From: Euonymus europaeus
Lineage: Eukaryota; Streptophyta; Magnoliopsida; Celastrales; Celastraceae
Assembly (NCBI GenBank): GCA_963580455.1
Contig: OY756963.1
Span: 14,589,555-14,653,554 of the forward strand
Length of the DNA stretch: 64,000 bases
Reading direction: 5' to 3'
Both the position numbers and the translations under genes were made by a program. Below, in pieces: positions 21,642-33,290 of the stretch. Each line of letters begins with the position of its first letter. Positions within the stretch are counted from its first letter, which is position 1. The notes beneath the pieces were generated by a model. The model did not search any database and was not told the origin of the DNA. It saw only the letters and a list, made by a program, of their open reading frames with translations.

Positions 21642-22439
21642 CTGCTGAGGTAAACCTATAAATATAGAATGCATGAATGTGCGCATCATTAACCAAAATG
21701 CAAAGGTTAAGTAGTCTAAGATTCAAAATATAGAATTGAACTTCCTTTTTCAAGACAAACACATTAAAGTACAAGAAAACTTTTGAAAAATGAAAGTAAA
21801 TCGGAAGCCGGAGGAACTCCGAAACTCTATTCCTACTGAAAGAGTGAAATCAGAAACATGGTTTAAGAATCTGGACATAATCCAAAGTCACAAAAATAAA
21901 AAATAATCAGTACATTCCATCATGTTTATATTCGACACCTTATTAGTTTAACTACTTCTAACGTTTCTTGAAATTTCTAAGATACTAATGCCCATTTACA
22001 TGTAAGATTCCAAGCCAAGAAACTCATATCTTAGGAATAGGCAGATGAACTGTACGAATACTTTAGGTTTTTATTTTCATAAGTTTTCAATTATGTTTAT
22101 TTGACAATTGTGTGATGAGTTATGTATTGTTCGAGTAACCTTAGGTAAGCTGCCCTATAACAAGTTTCATGGTTTCATTGAGTTTGGTTAAAGTCACGTG
22201 TTTTAATGCATGGGAATTTTACGAACTTAGTTGATATATGAAGTGATAATAGCTTGCATGTTTGGTTTATCTGATAGTATTATTTTATTTATGATGATAA
22301 GGGCATTATAAGGAGGGCTGGTATTAATAGACTTTTAGTTAGAGCACAACCCATGTTGGATGGGTATGTGTAATCATGATTATGTCGTATGGAGATAAGT
22401 TCTTTCCCATAAGTCTTTTGTTTTGTTCTAAATTTTCTT
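21642..22439. other. Unassigned AT-rich sequence between the DRB fragment and the SIRE LTR
   Basis: Upstream intron or flank of the DRB fragment, passing into the left LTR of the SIRE element at a boundary I could not place. No supported gene. Confidence 0.3.
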
Positions 22440-22999
22440 GTTCAGGGGAAAGATTATATCAAGATATTAACAAGCTCCGGTCAAGCCAATCACGGGAGGA
22501 GCTGCTTTATAAAAAGGAATAGCATCAAATGAAAATGACTGCGGAAGCTACATGCAAAGGTCTTATGTGATTGTTTTTGCTTCTGTGTATTACTAGGTTC
22601 TCTTGTTCCAGGCTATTCATTTGAGTGTGAAGAGTGAAAAGAGAATTGTAGTGAGGTATCTATGTGTGAGTGGTGACACAGATAGGAGTTTGTTTTTGTT
22701 ATCTTAGAGAGAATGAGTGATTCCTTGTTTGTGAAATCTTTTGGGGGATCCAAAAGTAGGCTCTACATTGTTAGGGAGAGTGAGGTTGAAGCAAGACACT
22801 GAATAAAAAGTATGAGCGTTGTATTTGGGTTAAATATAGGGTTGTACTTCTGATTCTTCATCAGTGGATTGTTTCTCGAGATTTTTCTCAGGTTGGGTTC
22901 TCATCGTAAAATTTCTTGGTGTTTGATTTTTGTTTATTTTCTGCAATTTAGTTCCTATCTTTGTTGGCTAACATTCTTGGTAAGATATATCGATTCTCA
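22440..22999 (+). mobile_element. Right-hand part of the 5' LTR of the SIRE-type Copia element
   Basis: The region holds a TATA-like TTTATAAAAAGG at about 22506-22517 and ends GATTCTCA at 22999, two bases before a primer-binding site. The left LTR boundary is not visible because no second LTR copy remains in the window for comparison. Confidence 0.5.
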
Positions 23000-23001
23000 A
23001 G

Positions 23002-23013
23002 TGGTATCAGAGC
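23002..23013 (+). promoter_or_regulatory. Primer-binding site, initiator-Met tRNA type
   Basis: TGGTATCAGAGC, the standard plant Copia primer site complementary to the 3' end of the initiator tRNA-Met, two bases after the LTR end. Confidence 0.85.
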
Positions 23014-23037
23014 AGCTGTCAACTTGGAAACTCGTAC

Positions 23038-24230
23038 AAATCAAATACCATATTTTGATGGCTCAAACTACTCATACTGGAAAGCTCGCATGAGAGCTTA
23101 TTTGAAATCTATAGATGAACGAGTGTGACTATCTGTTGTTCATGGACGTGTTTCACCAACAAGTACTGATTCAGAAGGTAATGAAATTCCAAAATTTGCT
23201 AATACTTGGCTAAAATTGATTTTGACAATGCAGGGTGGAATAACAAAGCAATAAATGCTTTATTCTTGGCATTGACAATTGATGAGTTTTGAAGAATCTC
23301 ACATTGTGAAATTGCTAAGGAGGCTTGGGATTTTTTGGAGATTACACATGAAGGAATTACTACTATCAAAAATGCCAAGTTGCAACATATAACTAGTTTG
23401 TTTGAGAATCTTAGAAAGGAGGAAAATGAGAGTTTTGATGAATTTTATGCTAAGCTAAGTGATCTTTCTAATTTATCATTTACTCTTAGTGAGCCTATAT
23501 CTCAAAGTAAGTTAGTGAGGAAAATTTTAAGATCTCTTCCAGAAAGATTCATGATGAAAGTTGCAACTATTGCAGAAAGAAAAGATCTTGATTCTATCAA
23601 ACTTGAAAAACTGGTAGGATCTTTGCAAACTTATGAGATTAACTTTCTATCTCAAAGTAAGTCAAAAGGTATTGTACTAAAATCTACAAATGATTCTGAT
23701 GATTTTCTTGATGAGTTTGCATTACTAACGAAAAATTTCAAGAATTTGATGAAGAACAAAAAGTCGCAAGGGTTCAAAAAGGATGAATCATCATCAATTA
23801 ACTCAAAGAGAGAAGAAAAATCAAGTAAGGATTTTCAGAAAATCAAGTGTTATGAACGTCAAGGATTTGGTCATTTTACGCAGGAGTGTGCCAGTCATTT
23901 TACGCAGGAGTGTGCCAATAATAAAAGAAAACAAAAGGCATATACTAGTTCCACAAATGATGATACAAAAGAAGAGTCAGATTCTGACCAAGAAGATAAA
24001 AAACCAAAGGGTTCAATAGCTTTTCCAGCCGTGACTTCAAAAAATGATGAGTGGAGTTAATACAGATGACAATGATTCTGAGATAGACATGTGTGAGCTA
24101 CAAGTAGCTTATTACAATCTCTTTGATAAATGTGTCAAGAGCAACAAAGAGAAAATAAAGCTTGTCAAAGAAAATGAGATGCTTATTCAAGATTTGGATG
24201 ACGCAAGAACAAAAATCAGAGAATTATAAG
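23038..24230 (+). pseudogene. SIRE-type gag
   Basis: It opens with FDGSNYSYWKARMRAYLKS, typical of Copia gag, but stops near 23125 and a frameshift before 23335 break it. The main open piece, 23335-24060, holds the UBN2-like gag core (SLFENLRKEENESFDEFYAK, then LVRKILRSLPERF) and a zinc knuckle, CYERQGFGHFTQEC, in which the second Cys is replaced by Arg. An in-frame 24-bp duplication repeats SHFTQECA. The piece 24044-24229 (Glu/Asp-rich) continues in another frame. Confidence 0.75.
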
Positions 24231-24445
24231 AAGAAATTTGAGACCTTGAAGCACTTTATCCAGTTGAGGTCACCTCTGATGTAACCTACTTCACTGAGGC
24301 ATAAAAAAAAAGAACACATGCTCAAAAAGGTATGTTCAGATATTAACAAGTTTAAGTCAGAATCTAACATATTGTAGGATATTTTGGATAAACAAAGGTC
24401 GAGTGCTCAAACTCTGGTTAATATACATGTTTTCCTAAAAATTTT

Positions 24446-26816
24446 GTGAAATTTGTGCCTTCATCATCCAAAACTCTGGAACAAGAAGAGAAGAATTCAA
24501 CCATCCCTGTCAAGGTAAAACATCAAACTTGTTTTTCTCAAAATAATGATACCTCATACATATTTGGTAGGACAACTCAGCCTTTCGTTAAAGGAAATCT
24601 TGTTAACAAACAAAAAAATCTGAAAGTCTTTCAAGGAAAGTTCAATTTTATTCCTATGTGTCATCATTGTGGCATTAGAGGGCATAGACACCCATATTAT
24701 CATAAATTGTATGGTTTTTCAAGATTGTATCATGATGGAAAAACTACTCTAAATTGTTTCACAGGAGCTTTCTCAACAATAGGGTTGATATTCTTTCCCA
24801 AAGGACAGAACATCTTCTAAAGCATCCTCAAACAGAAAGTCAACTATCTTAGTCTCCCAAATACAAGAAAGTCTGGATCAAAAAATCAGATTTGAAATGC
24901 TTGGTAGTTCATACTACTTTAAATGCTTTTAAAGAGAACTCTTGGTACTTAGACAATGGATGTTCTCATCATATGACTGGAATCAAATCACTATTCTCAT
25001 CATTTGAAGAGTATGATGGTGGAAAAGTCACATTTGGTTATGGTAGTTTTGCTTCAATTACAGGCAAATGTATGGTCAAAACATTAGGTGATTGTGTACT
25101 AAATGATGTCTTGTATGTTGAAGGTTTGAAAGAAAATTTGATTAGTATTAGTCATTTATGAGATTCAAATTATACAACTGTGTTTAATAAGAATAAATGC
25201 AGAATTTTGGATACTAATCTAGTGTGTGTTTTGCAAGGAAAAAGGTCAAGTGACAATTACCATTCATGTTACTCCAAAAGTCATGTGTAATTCTATGATT
25301 GAATCTTCCTCTGATAGATTATGGCATGAAAGATTAGGACACCTCAACTTTTATGTTCTTCAGAAAATATCAAATTCAGAAATTGTCCGAGGGTTACCAA
25401 AGATTAGTTCTAAAAAGGAAGTATGTGGTTCTTGTCAATTGGGTAAGCAAACCAAAGCGACTCATAAAAAGGTTAGTATTATTAGTACCACAAGCCTATT
25501 TGAAAATCTTCATATGGATTTTATGGGACCAACTCAAATTGAAAGTATTGGAGGTAAGAAATACATTTTTGTCCTTGTTGATGATTTTTCGAGAAAACAT
25601 GGGTTAGATTCTAACGAGAAAAATCAGAAATATTTGATGTATTTTATGATCTTTTTTTGATGTTGTCAAACGTAAAGAAAGAAGATGATCTTCCTTTGTG
25701 TAAAATCCGAACTGATCATGGTAAAAAATTTGAAAATTCTAAATTTTGATTTGTGTTGTAGTGAATTTGAAATCAAGCATGAATACTCAGCTCCTAAAAC
25801 ACCACAACAAAATGATGTGGTGGAAAAAAAGAACCGGGTTTTTCAAGAGATGGCTAGAACGATAATGCATGCTAGAGAGGCTGCTCAAAAATATTGGGCT
25901 GAAGCAATAAATACCTCATGTTACATTTCTAATCGAGTTCATGTTAGAACGGATTCAAAATTTGCTTCTTATGAACTCTGGGAAGGTAAAAAACCCACTG
26001 TGAAACATCTCTGGGTATTTGGAAGTAAATGTTTTATTCTACGTGATCGAGAAAACATTGGTAAGTTTGATGCACGTAGTGATGAAGGAATCTTCTTGGG
26101 ATATTCTATGAACAGTCATGCTTATCTCATGTTGAATAATAGAACAAAAATCATCATGGACTCATTTAATGTGGTGGTTCATGATGATATTTCAAATAAC
26201 AATGATGAAATTGATTATTCATTTCTGGATCCAAGTAAAGATATTGAAGAACCACAGAATAAAGAAATAAGTACAAGTGCAGATCCCGTCGAAGTAACTT
26301 CCAGGCAACTTACCTCATCGCAACAGCAGCATTCAAATAACAGTGAAGTAACTTGCAGCAAGCCTACTTCAGAACAGCAACAGACAAACACAAATGACGT
26401 TGCTTGCAGCAAACCTACTTCAGAGATTTTGAATCCTTCACAATGAGTCAAAAATAATCATTCTCAACATATGGTTATTGGAGAAATAAATGCTCCAATG
26501 AAAACACGAAAGCAATTTCACAATTAGGTAAGTTACAATTGCTATGTGTCATATGTTGAACCTAAGAATGTGAAAGAGTTAAATCAATTCACTAGGAATG
26601 ATGTGTGGACACTTGTACCTAGAACAGATACTGTCAACAACATTGGTACAAAATGGATTTTCAAAAATAAAATTGATGAGAATGGTAATATTACAAGGAA
26701 CAAAGCAAGGTTTGTAGCGCAAGGATATACACAAGTTGAAGGTATTGACTTTGATGAAACATTTGCTTCTGTTTCTTGTTTAGAGTCTATAGGAATTTTA
26801 CTATCCATGGCATGTC
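24446..26816 (+). pseudogene. SIRE-type pol, N-terminal part (protease, integrase, start of RT)
   Basis: Pieces: 24446-24820 with a C-H-H-C knuckle (CHHCGIRGH); 24892-25161 with the protease site WYLDNGCSHHMTG (catalytic Asp kept); 25226-25660 with the integrase zinc finger (WHERLGHLN, then CGSCQLGKQ) and first catalytic Asp (LHMDFMGP); 25685-26446 with the PQQNDVVEKKNR segment (catalytic Glu) and the integrase tail; 26546-26816 with the RT start ([29 protein letters not shown]). Frameshifts or stops separate the pieces. RT is cut after [10 protein letters not shown] by the chromovirus target site at 26812-26816. Confidence 0.8.
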
Positions 26817-26883
26817 TGTGAAACCCCGACCCAAAAATTACTGCAATTTTTATGTTTAAACAAAGGGGGAAAAACTGGACTAG

Positions 26884-27245
26884 GCGCACCAGGGGGCGCC
26901 TAGGCGCTACGCCTAGTCCAGTGAGGCATGCAAGGGAAGAAGTCCAGAAAAAGAGTCACTGGACTGGGCACACCAGGTGGGGCACCTAGGCGTAGCGCCC
27001 AGTCCAGTGAATGCAAGAATGGAGGAAGTCCAGAAGAGGAGGTACTGAACTGGGAGCACCTCAGGGCGCCTAGGCGCAGCTCCCAGTCTAGTGGGAGATG
27101 GGATGTGGAGTAGGCGCAGAGGCGCCTAGGCGGCCGCCTAGGCGCACCTCACCTGGGCGTGAAAACCCTGCACGCCCAGGATGGCGGCCAGAGCAGCGCC
27201 TGAGGGAAAATTTTGTTAGGCCAGGGCGCCTAGGCGCAGCCCGTG
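26884..27245 (+). repeat. GC-rich palindrome cluster GCGCCTAGGCGC in the LTR
   Basis: At least five full or near copies of the self-complementary GCGCCTAGGCGC lie in this 360-bp block, including a back-to-back pair around a NotI-like GCGGCCGC. The same block recurs in the inverted solo LTR (30040-30420) and the 3' LTR (36360-36640). The surroundings repeat CCAGTCCAGTG-like spacers. Confidence 0.8.
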
Positions 27246-28226
27246 TTTTCAAAAAGGCTCTAGCGAGCCATTTTAGAGAGATTCTTGCTTGGGTTCGGTT
27301 CTAGATAGAGAGAGAGCGATGATTCTAGAGATAGAAGAGTATTTGGAGTGATTCTTAGAGATTGGAGCTTGGTTTTGGAGATTGGGAGAGGACTCGAGGA
27401 AGATTCAAGCCTTGGAGGTAAGTTTCTTCATTTTTCCATTTCTAGGGTTTTCGAGTAGATCTTGTTAGTTTTGTTTAGAGCTGATTCCTATGGTTTAGAT
27501 ATATTGATTTAGGGTCATATGTGGTTGTATATGTAGGTTTGATTCTTGTTTTGGAGTTGAGTTCCATAAGGTTAAGTTTGGGGGTTTGAGAGAAACCCTA
27601 GAGAGAGAAAGTAAGTTTTCTCAATTTAATTGTTTAATTCTTATTGGTTATGATATATTGAGTCTTTTGGATGATTATTAGAGTTCGATTGTATGAAATT
27701 GTTAGGTTGGGTGAAACGGATTGAAAACCCTAATTGTTGATTTTGGTGAATTGCTCGACACGAGGTAGGGGATCTCCAGCAATTCTTTCTATCGTTCGTT
27801 TTCGATATTTTAAAGAGCCTTTCGATTCCTCATTGGTCATTTATTTGTGTTTCTGCCTTATTTTCTTCTAAGGGGAAACGAACCCTAATTGTGGATTATT
27901 GTTAATTCTTGAATGTTGCATGACCCGACAGTGTGTGCTCCATCACCTATGGGCACGATGTGATTTCCGTCATGCATCATGGTAGTTATGTATATATATA
28001 TGTGGGATGTTCATATATATATATATATATAGCTTTCGGCATGTCATGGCATAAACGCATTAGATTTACATTGGACTTCGAGTATGGACTCGGAGATCCT
28101 TAGGATTCTTGAAAGCTACTTGAAGGGATGACGAGGTGATGAGAGTTACCACCAAGTCATGTGAACTCCTTGTAGGATAACGCACCAGAGGTACGGTTAA
28201 TGAGGGACTTTGCCTAGAATGGTGCG

Positions 28227-30482
28227 TGTGACGCCCTGGTCCGGGCACGCCACTGGTGCCCTCCGGCACCGTCCTAGGCCACTAGTGCGATCATCCGGCA
28301 GATCGGAAATCCGGCGGCATCTCCCCATATGTCGGAGAGTCCCCGCCTGCATCAGAAACACGCAGCATAAAATCCTCCATCACACTAGCAACCTAGCTAG
28401 GCCTCAGGCCTCAATCACATGCAATCCTGATCCTAAGGGCCTCAGGCCATCCACTATCAGCATGCACAAACTGATAGAATAAACACATCATCAAATTCAT
28501 AATATCATATAACCAAAAATCAACTCAGCATACATCATGCATACACCCTCTGGTGCCAAATGGTTATAAGATTATCATGAATAAACATTGTATACAAAAC
28601 ACGTGCTTAGAGTATCTCTCTAGCACCCACATCCTACCCAGGGCCATCCATGTCACATCCCGCTCTCACTGATCCACTCCACTAGTACCTGTACCTGTAC
28701 CTGTACCAGTATCACCTGTGGGAAGGAATGAAAGTAGAGGGTGAGCAAGAAGCTCAGTAGGGTTATGAGTAACATGTGTATAAGACCGAATCTGAAACAT
28801 TAGGCTATGCAACAATATGAAATCTACCACATGCACGTATACTCAACAATCACATAGAACATCAACCCGGGCAATCCCCTCAATGAGCATACCTCATCGA
28901 TACCATGGTTCGTTCCATGTAATATCGAACGTGAGCAAGCTCACCAAATCAACTCATCAATATCATGGTCGCTAACCATGACTATTGAACAGGAGCAAGC
29001 TCCCCAACATCAAACGCTCTTGGATTACCCGGTTGCGTGACTCTATCACGCCCGCACCACTCCAGGTAAGGTCCCTCATGAACCATACCTCTAGTGAGTT
29101 TTCCTACTTAAAGTTCACATGACTCAGTGGTATCTCTCATCACCTCGTCATCCCTCCAAGTAGCTTTCAACAATCCTAATGAGTCCCAAGTCCATACTCG
29201 GTCCCCCATGCAACTCTAATGCATTAATGCCGTGACATGCCGAAAAGATATAAATATGAACATCCTATATATATATATATACATAACTATCATGATGCAT
29301 GAACAGAAGTCACATCGTGCCCATAGATGATGGAACACACACAATCGGTCATGCAACATCAAGAATTAACAATAAGTCAAAATTAGGGTTCGTTTCCCCT
29401 TAGAAGCAATTAAGGCGGAAACACAAATAAACGACCAATGAGGAAATCGAAACGCCTTTAAAATATCGAAAATGAACGATAGAAAGAACGGTTGGAAATT
29501 CCCTACCTCGTGTCGAGCAATTTACCACAAATTCCCAAATTTCGTCCCTAGGGTTTCGGTTTGCCCAAACCTACAATGTGACGAAACCGAACCCTTACAC
29601 GCATCAATATATCAACCACAACTCATATGAACATCAAGTAAATCAATAAAGTCGAAATCACTTACTTCTCTCTCTAGAAATTCCTTCCAATATCCTCCAA
29701 ACTCACACCAAGTTCAACTCAACTCCAACACACAAACCAATCTACATAAACATCCAAAATCACCCTAGGATTAACATATCTAAACCTTAGGAATCAACTC
29801 TAAATGAAACTAACAAGATCTACTCAAAACCCTAGAAATAGAAAAGTGAAGAAACTTACCTCCAAGGCTTGAATCTTCCTTGAATCCTTTCCAAATCTCC
29901 AAAACTAAGCTCAAATCCCCAAAAATCACCTCAAATGATCTTCTCTCTCTAGAATCGTCTCTTTTTCTCTCTCTAGAACTGAACCGAAACCAGAAAAATG
30001 TCTAAAACCCTCGCTGGAAGCTATTTGAAAAACGCGGGCTGCGCCTAGGCGCCCTAGCCTTAACAAAATTCCTTCAGGCGCTGCACTGGGCGGGATCTTG
30101 GGCGTGCAGGATTTTTCGCCCAGGCAGGGCGCGCCTAGGCGCCCCTGCGCCTACTCCACATCCGCCCACCCACTGGACTGGGCGTTGCGCCTAGGCGCTC
30201 TGGGCTGCGCCCAGTTCAGTGCTTCCCCGTCTGGACCTCGACCATGCGCGCTCTCCCGCTGGATCAGGCGCCCCTGGGCGCACCATTGCACACGCCTAGG
30301 CGCACACCGCCTAGGGGTGCTGCTCGGGCGCCTAGGCGCTCCAACTTCTTCTGATGCTCTTCATTTCCAGCCTCCCACTAGACTAGGCGCAACGCCTAGG
30401 TGCCTCCTGGTGCGCCTAGTCCAGTTTTTCCCCTTTGTGAAAAACTCAAAAATTTCAAAAGTTTTTGGGTCGGGATTTCACA
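28227..30482 (-). mobile_element. Inverted solo LTR of family B nested in the 5' LTR
   Basis: The minus strand begins TGTGAAATCCCGACCC and ends GGGCGTCACA, the same terminal design as the host LTR and clearly the same family. The 5-bp flanks are GTGCG (28222-28226) and GTGCA (30483-30487). The undisturbed 3' LTR has GTGCG at the equivalent place, so the mismatch is one CG to CA change. No internal coding. Confidence 0.85.
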
Positions 30483-31319
30483 GTGCAGGCGTGATAGGAT
30501 CACGCAACCAGGTAATCCAAGAGCGTTTGATGTTAGGGAGCTTGCTCCTATTCAATATGACATGGATAGCGACCATGATATTGATGAGTTGATGTGGTGA
30601 GCTTGCTCACGTTCGATATTACATTGAACGAGCCATGATATCGATGATGTTTGCTCATGAGGGGATTGCCCGGATTGATGTTTTATGTGATTGTTGAGTA
30701 TACGTGCAAGTAGTAGTTTTTATATTGCTGCATAGCCTATTGTTCGAATTCTGCCTTTGTTCTCTTATACTCTTTACCCTACTGAGCTTCTTGCTCACTC
30801 TCTACTTTCTTTTCCACCCACAGGTGATACTGGTACAGGTACAAGTACCAGTGGAGCGGATCAGTGAGAGCGGGATATGACATGGATGGCCCTGGGTAGG
30901 ATAAGGGTGCTAGAGAGATACTCTAAGCACGAATTTTGTAAACGATGTGTTGATGATTCTTCATGATATATTTATAACCATTTGGCACCAGAGGGTGTAT
31001 GCATGATGTATGCTGAGTTGATTTTATGGTTATATGATATTATGAATTTGATGATGTGTTTATACTATCAGTTTGTGCATGCTGGTAGTGGATGGCCTGA
31101 GGCCCTAGGATCAGGATTGCATGTGATTGAGGCCTTAGGCCTGGCTAGTTTGCTAGTGTGATGGATTGATGATTTTTCTGGTGCGTATTTCTGATGCAGG
31201 CGGGGACTCTCCGATATATGGGGAGATGCCGCCGAATTTCTGATTCGCCAGATGATCACACTAGTGCCCTAGAACGGTGCCGGAGGGCACCCGTGGCGTG
31301 CCCGGATCGGGGCGTCACA

Positions 31320-31335
31320 ATTTGGTATCGGAGGC
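31320..31335 (+). promoter_or_regulatory. Primer-binding site of the family B chromovirus (mutated)
   Basis: ATTTGGTATCGGAGGC follows the LTR end directly and is close to TGGTATCAGAGC, the initiator-Met tRNA site, with A to G at one position and a change at the end. Confidence 0.65.
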
Positions 31336-31524
31336 AGGTTGGTTTGATGTATATATGTAGGAGGTTGTTCGATTTATATATATAGGATCGAAGATGGGTC
31401 CTAGATCTATGGTAGTGTAATCCAGGCCATGTCACAACCGCTGCTTATCCGGTATGTTTTCTTATCCCTTGTAAATCTTCTGTTGGAGTTATGTATTAAA
31501 TGTTATTGTCTGTTTGTCATGCAG

Positions 31525-32740
31525 ATGAATACTCGTAGAACTACCAGGTCCGAGAGTGGGACTGAGGTTGCTCGTGGCAGAGGCCGACGGGGAGTAGGTA
31601 GGGGCCGAGGTAGAGGCCGTAGTGTTGGGGTGGGGCGTGTCACTAGAGGCACTCCTAACACTGAGGATGCAGTTCCGAATGTGGATCCAGAGTTGAGAGA
31701 GGAAGAGATAGTTCATGAGGGACTACCGGTTGAGAGTGATGATCAGTAGGCACCACCTGCAGGACCTGTTGTTCCTGTTACTACAGAGGGGCAACCGGTG
31801 ACGATGGAAGGACTTGCTAGCTTCATGATGAGTATGGTGCAGACGCAGGCACAGACGATAGCATAAGCAATGGCTCAGGCGATAGGTGCAACTGGCACTC
31901 GTACTGAGAGAGTGGTACCCGAGGCTACTACTGAGGTAGCTACAGCACCGAGAGCTGAAAGGGGTATGTATGAGGTGGATCAGCTGAGGAGGACTTCTCC
32001 TCCAACCTTTTTTGGGGATGGAACGGGTGTGGGGGCGGAGGAGTTGTTCAATCAGTTGAGCATGAGGATGGACACGTTAGAGATACCTGATGAGCGGCGG
32101 GTGAAGTTTGTGTTCTATTATCTGAGTGGAGTGGCCTATGAATGGTGGATGTCCATGGGTCAGAGACGGAATGAGTTGACTTGGACCTCTTTTGAGTAGT
32201 TGTTCATGTAGAAATTTGTGCCGAGACCTCTGTAGACTGAGAAGGCCAAGCAGTTTCTAGATTTGTTGCAGACATCAGAGATGACGGTGTCTCAGTACAC
32301 CAAGCAGTTTGAGGAGTTGTATCGGTTTGGGAGAGAGTTTGCTCCTACCGATGCAAAGAAGGCGGCAAGGTACCGAGATGGGTTGCTACCCAGTCTTGGG
32401 AGGATGGTGATGGCCACTAGGGTGGTATCGTATGTGGACACAATTGAGATGGCATTGGACTTTGAGTTGAGTTAGCGGAATGAGGCTCAGAGAAAGCGTC
32501 CAGTGACTGAGGGTAGCAGTGGTGGTGGTGGTAGCCACAAGAAGCGGAAGACCGATTTTCGTCATCAGAAAGGGGACCGAGGCAAGGGTCCACGGCCCCT
32601 AGGGGGCAAGGTGACGTGTTACAAGTGTGGGTAAGAAGGGCACATGATAAAAGAGTGCAGATCTTCAGGATTTAGATGCTTTGGTTGTGGCAAGTTGGGC
32701 CACAAGAAGAGTGAGTTTCCGCAGGGCAACTAGGGAGGGC
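31525..32740 (+). pseudogene. Chromovirus gag
   Basis: The ATG at 31525 opens MNTRRTTRSESG, followed by a Gly/Arg-rich stretch. The frame then runs straight through stops at 31747 (TAG), 31864 (TAA), 32197, 32209, 32233, 32473 (TAG), 32632 (TAA) and 32731 (TAG). All of these are one frame, and each sits where C to T restores a Gln codon. The gag core (PPTFFGDG, YYLSGVAYEWWM, FEELYRFGREFAPTD) and two CCHC-type knuckles (CYKCG, then CFGCGKLGHKKSE) are clear; the last residue of the second knuckle is damaged. In life gag forms the particle that packages the element's RNA in the cytoplasm. Confidence 0.85.
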
Positions 32741-33290
32741 AGCATCAGCCTCAGATACCGGGAGTACCACCTCCAACTCTTCCTTCCACTGTTCCATCGG
32801 GAGGGAGAGGGCGAGGTGGAGGCAGACAGTCTCAGCAGCAGCAGTATGCACTGACAGATGGTCGTGTCTTTGCTATGGGACATCAGGAGGCACAGGAGCA
32901 TCCCAATTTCATTGGAGGTACATTTTTGATTTCGAATTGTTGGGCTAGAGTCTTGTTTGATTCTGGAGCTACCTCCTCATTTATTACTAGTTCGTTAGCG
33001 AACGCACTAGCGGTGGAGATTTCGCCGATTAGAAGAATGTTTACGGAGTCCTCACCATTCGGGCACTTTACCACGTTGGAGGGAGTAGTGTTCGGTTGTG
33101 AGTGTCGGTTTGGAGAAATATCTCTACAAGCCGATTTGTATGTGTTAAATTTCAAGGACTTCGATGTGATACTCGGAGTTGATTGGTTGACAAAGCACCA
33201 AGGAGTGCTTGACTTTTGGCAAAGGAGGATCACTCTTAGAGTACCAGAGGGTGGGGTGATTCATTTATAGGGATCGAAGGTGATACCATG
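32741..33290 (+). pseudogene. Chromovirus aspartic protease
   Basis: Same frame as gag. After a Pro/Gln/Gly-rich linker comes GTFLISNCWARVLFDSGATS with an intact DSGA active site, then VILGVDWL, the usual second-half landmark. A TAG at 33268-33270 (Gln position) ends the frame, and a frameshift follows before RT. The open piece is 32875-33270. Confidence 0.85.

Larger units (their letters stand above)
26817..31319 (+). mobile_element. 5' LTR of the family B chromovirus (interrupted)
   Basis: The LTR is 26817-28226 plus 30488-31319, about 2.24 kb, split by the insertion 28227-30482. It matches the 3' LTR (36291-38367) along its length. It retains a TA-rich stretch around 27960-28040 and a GC-rich palindrome block that are shortened in the 3' LTR. 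It ends GGGGCGTCACA, followed by the primer site. Confidence 0.85.

Noticed and set aside
23002..23013. TGGTATCAGAGC as part of a tRNA gene
   Set aside because: No cloverleaf around it; it is a primer-binding site next to an LTR end.
26928..27304. GC-rich frames with APRRPPRR-like protein
   Set aside because: They come from the GCGCCTAGGCGC palindrome block in the LTR and recur in all frames and both strands.
30098..30592. 164-codon GC-rich plus frame
   Set aside because: It runs from the inverted solo LTR across its border into the host LTR; it is an artefact of the palindrome block.
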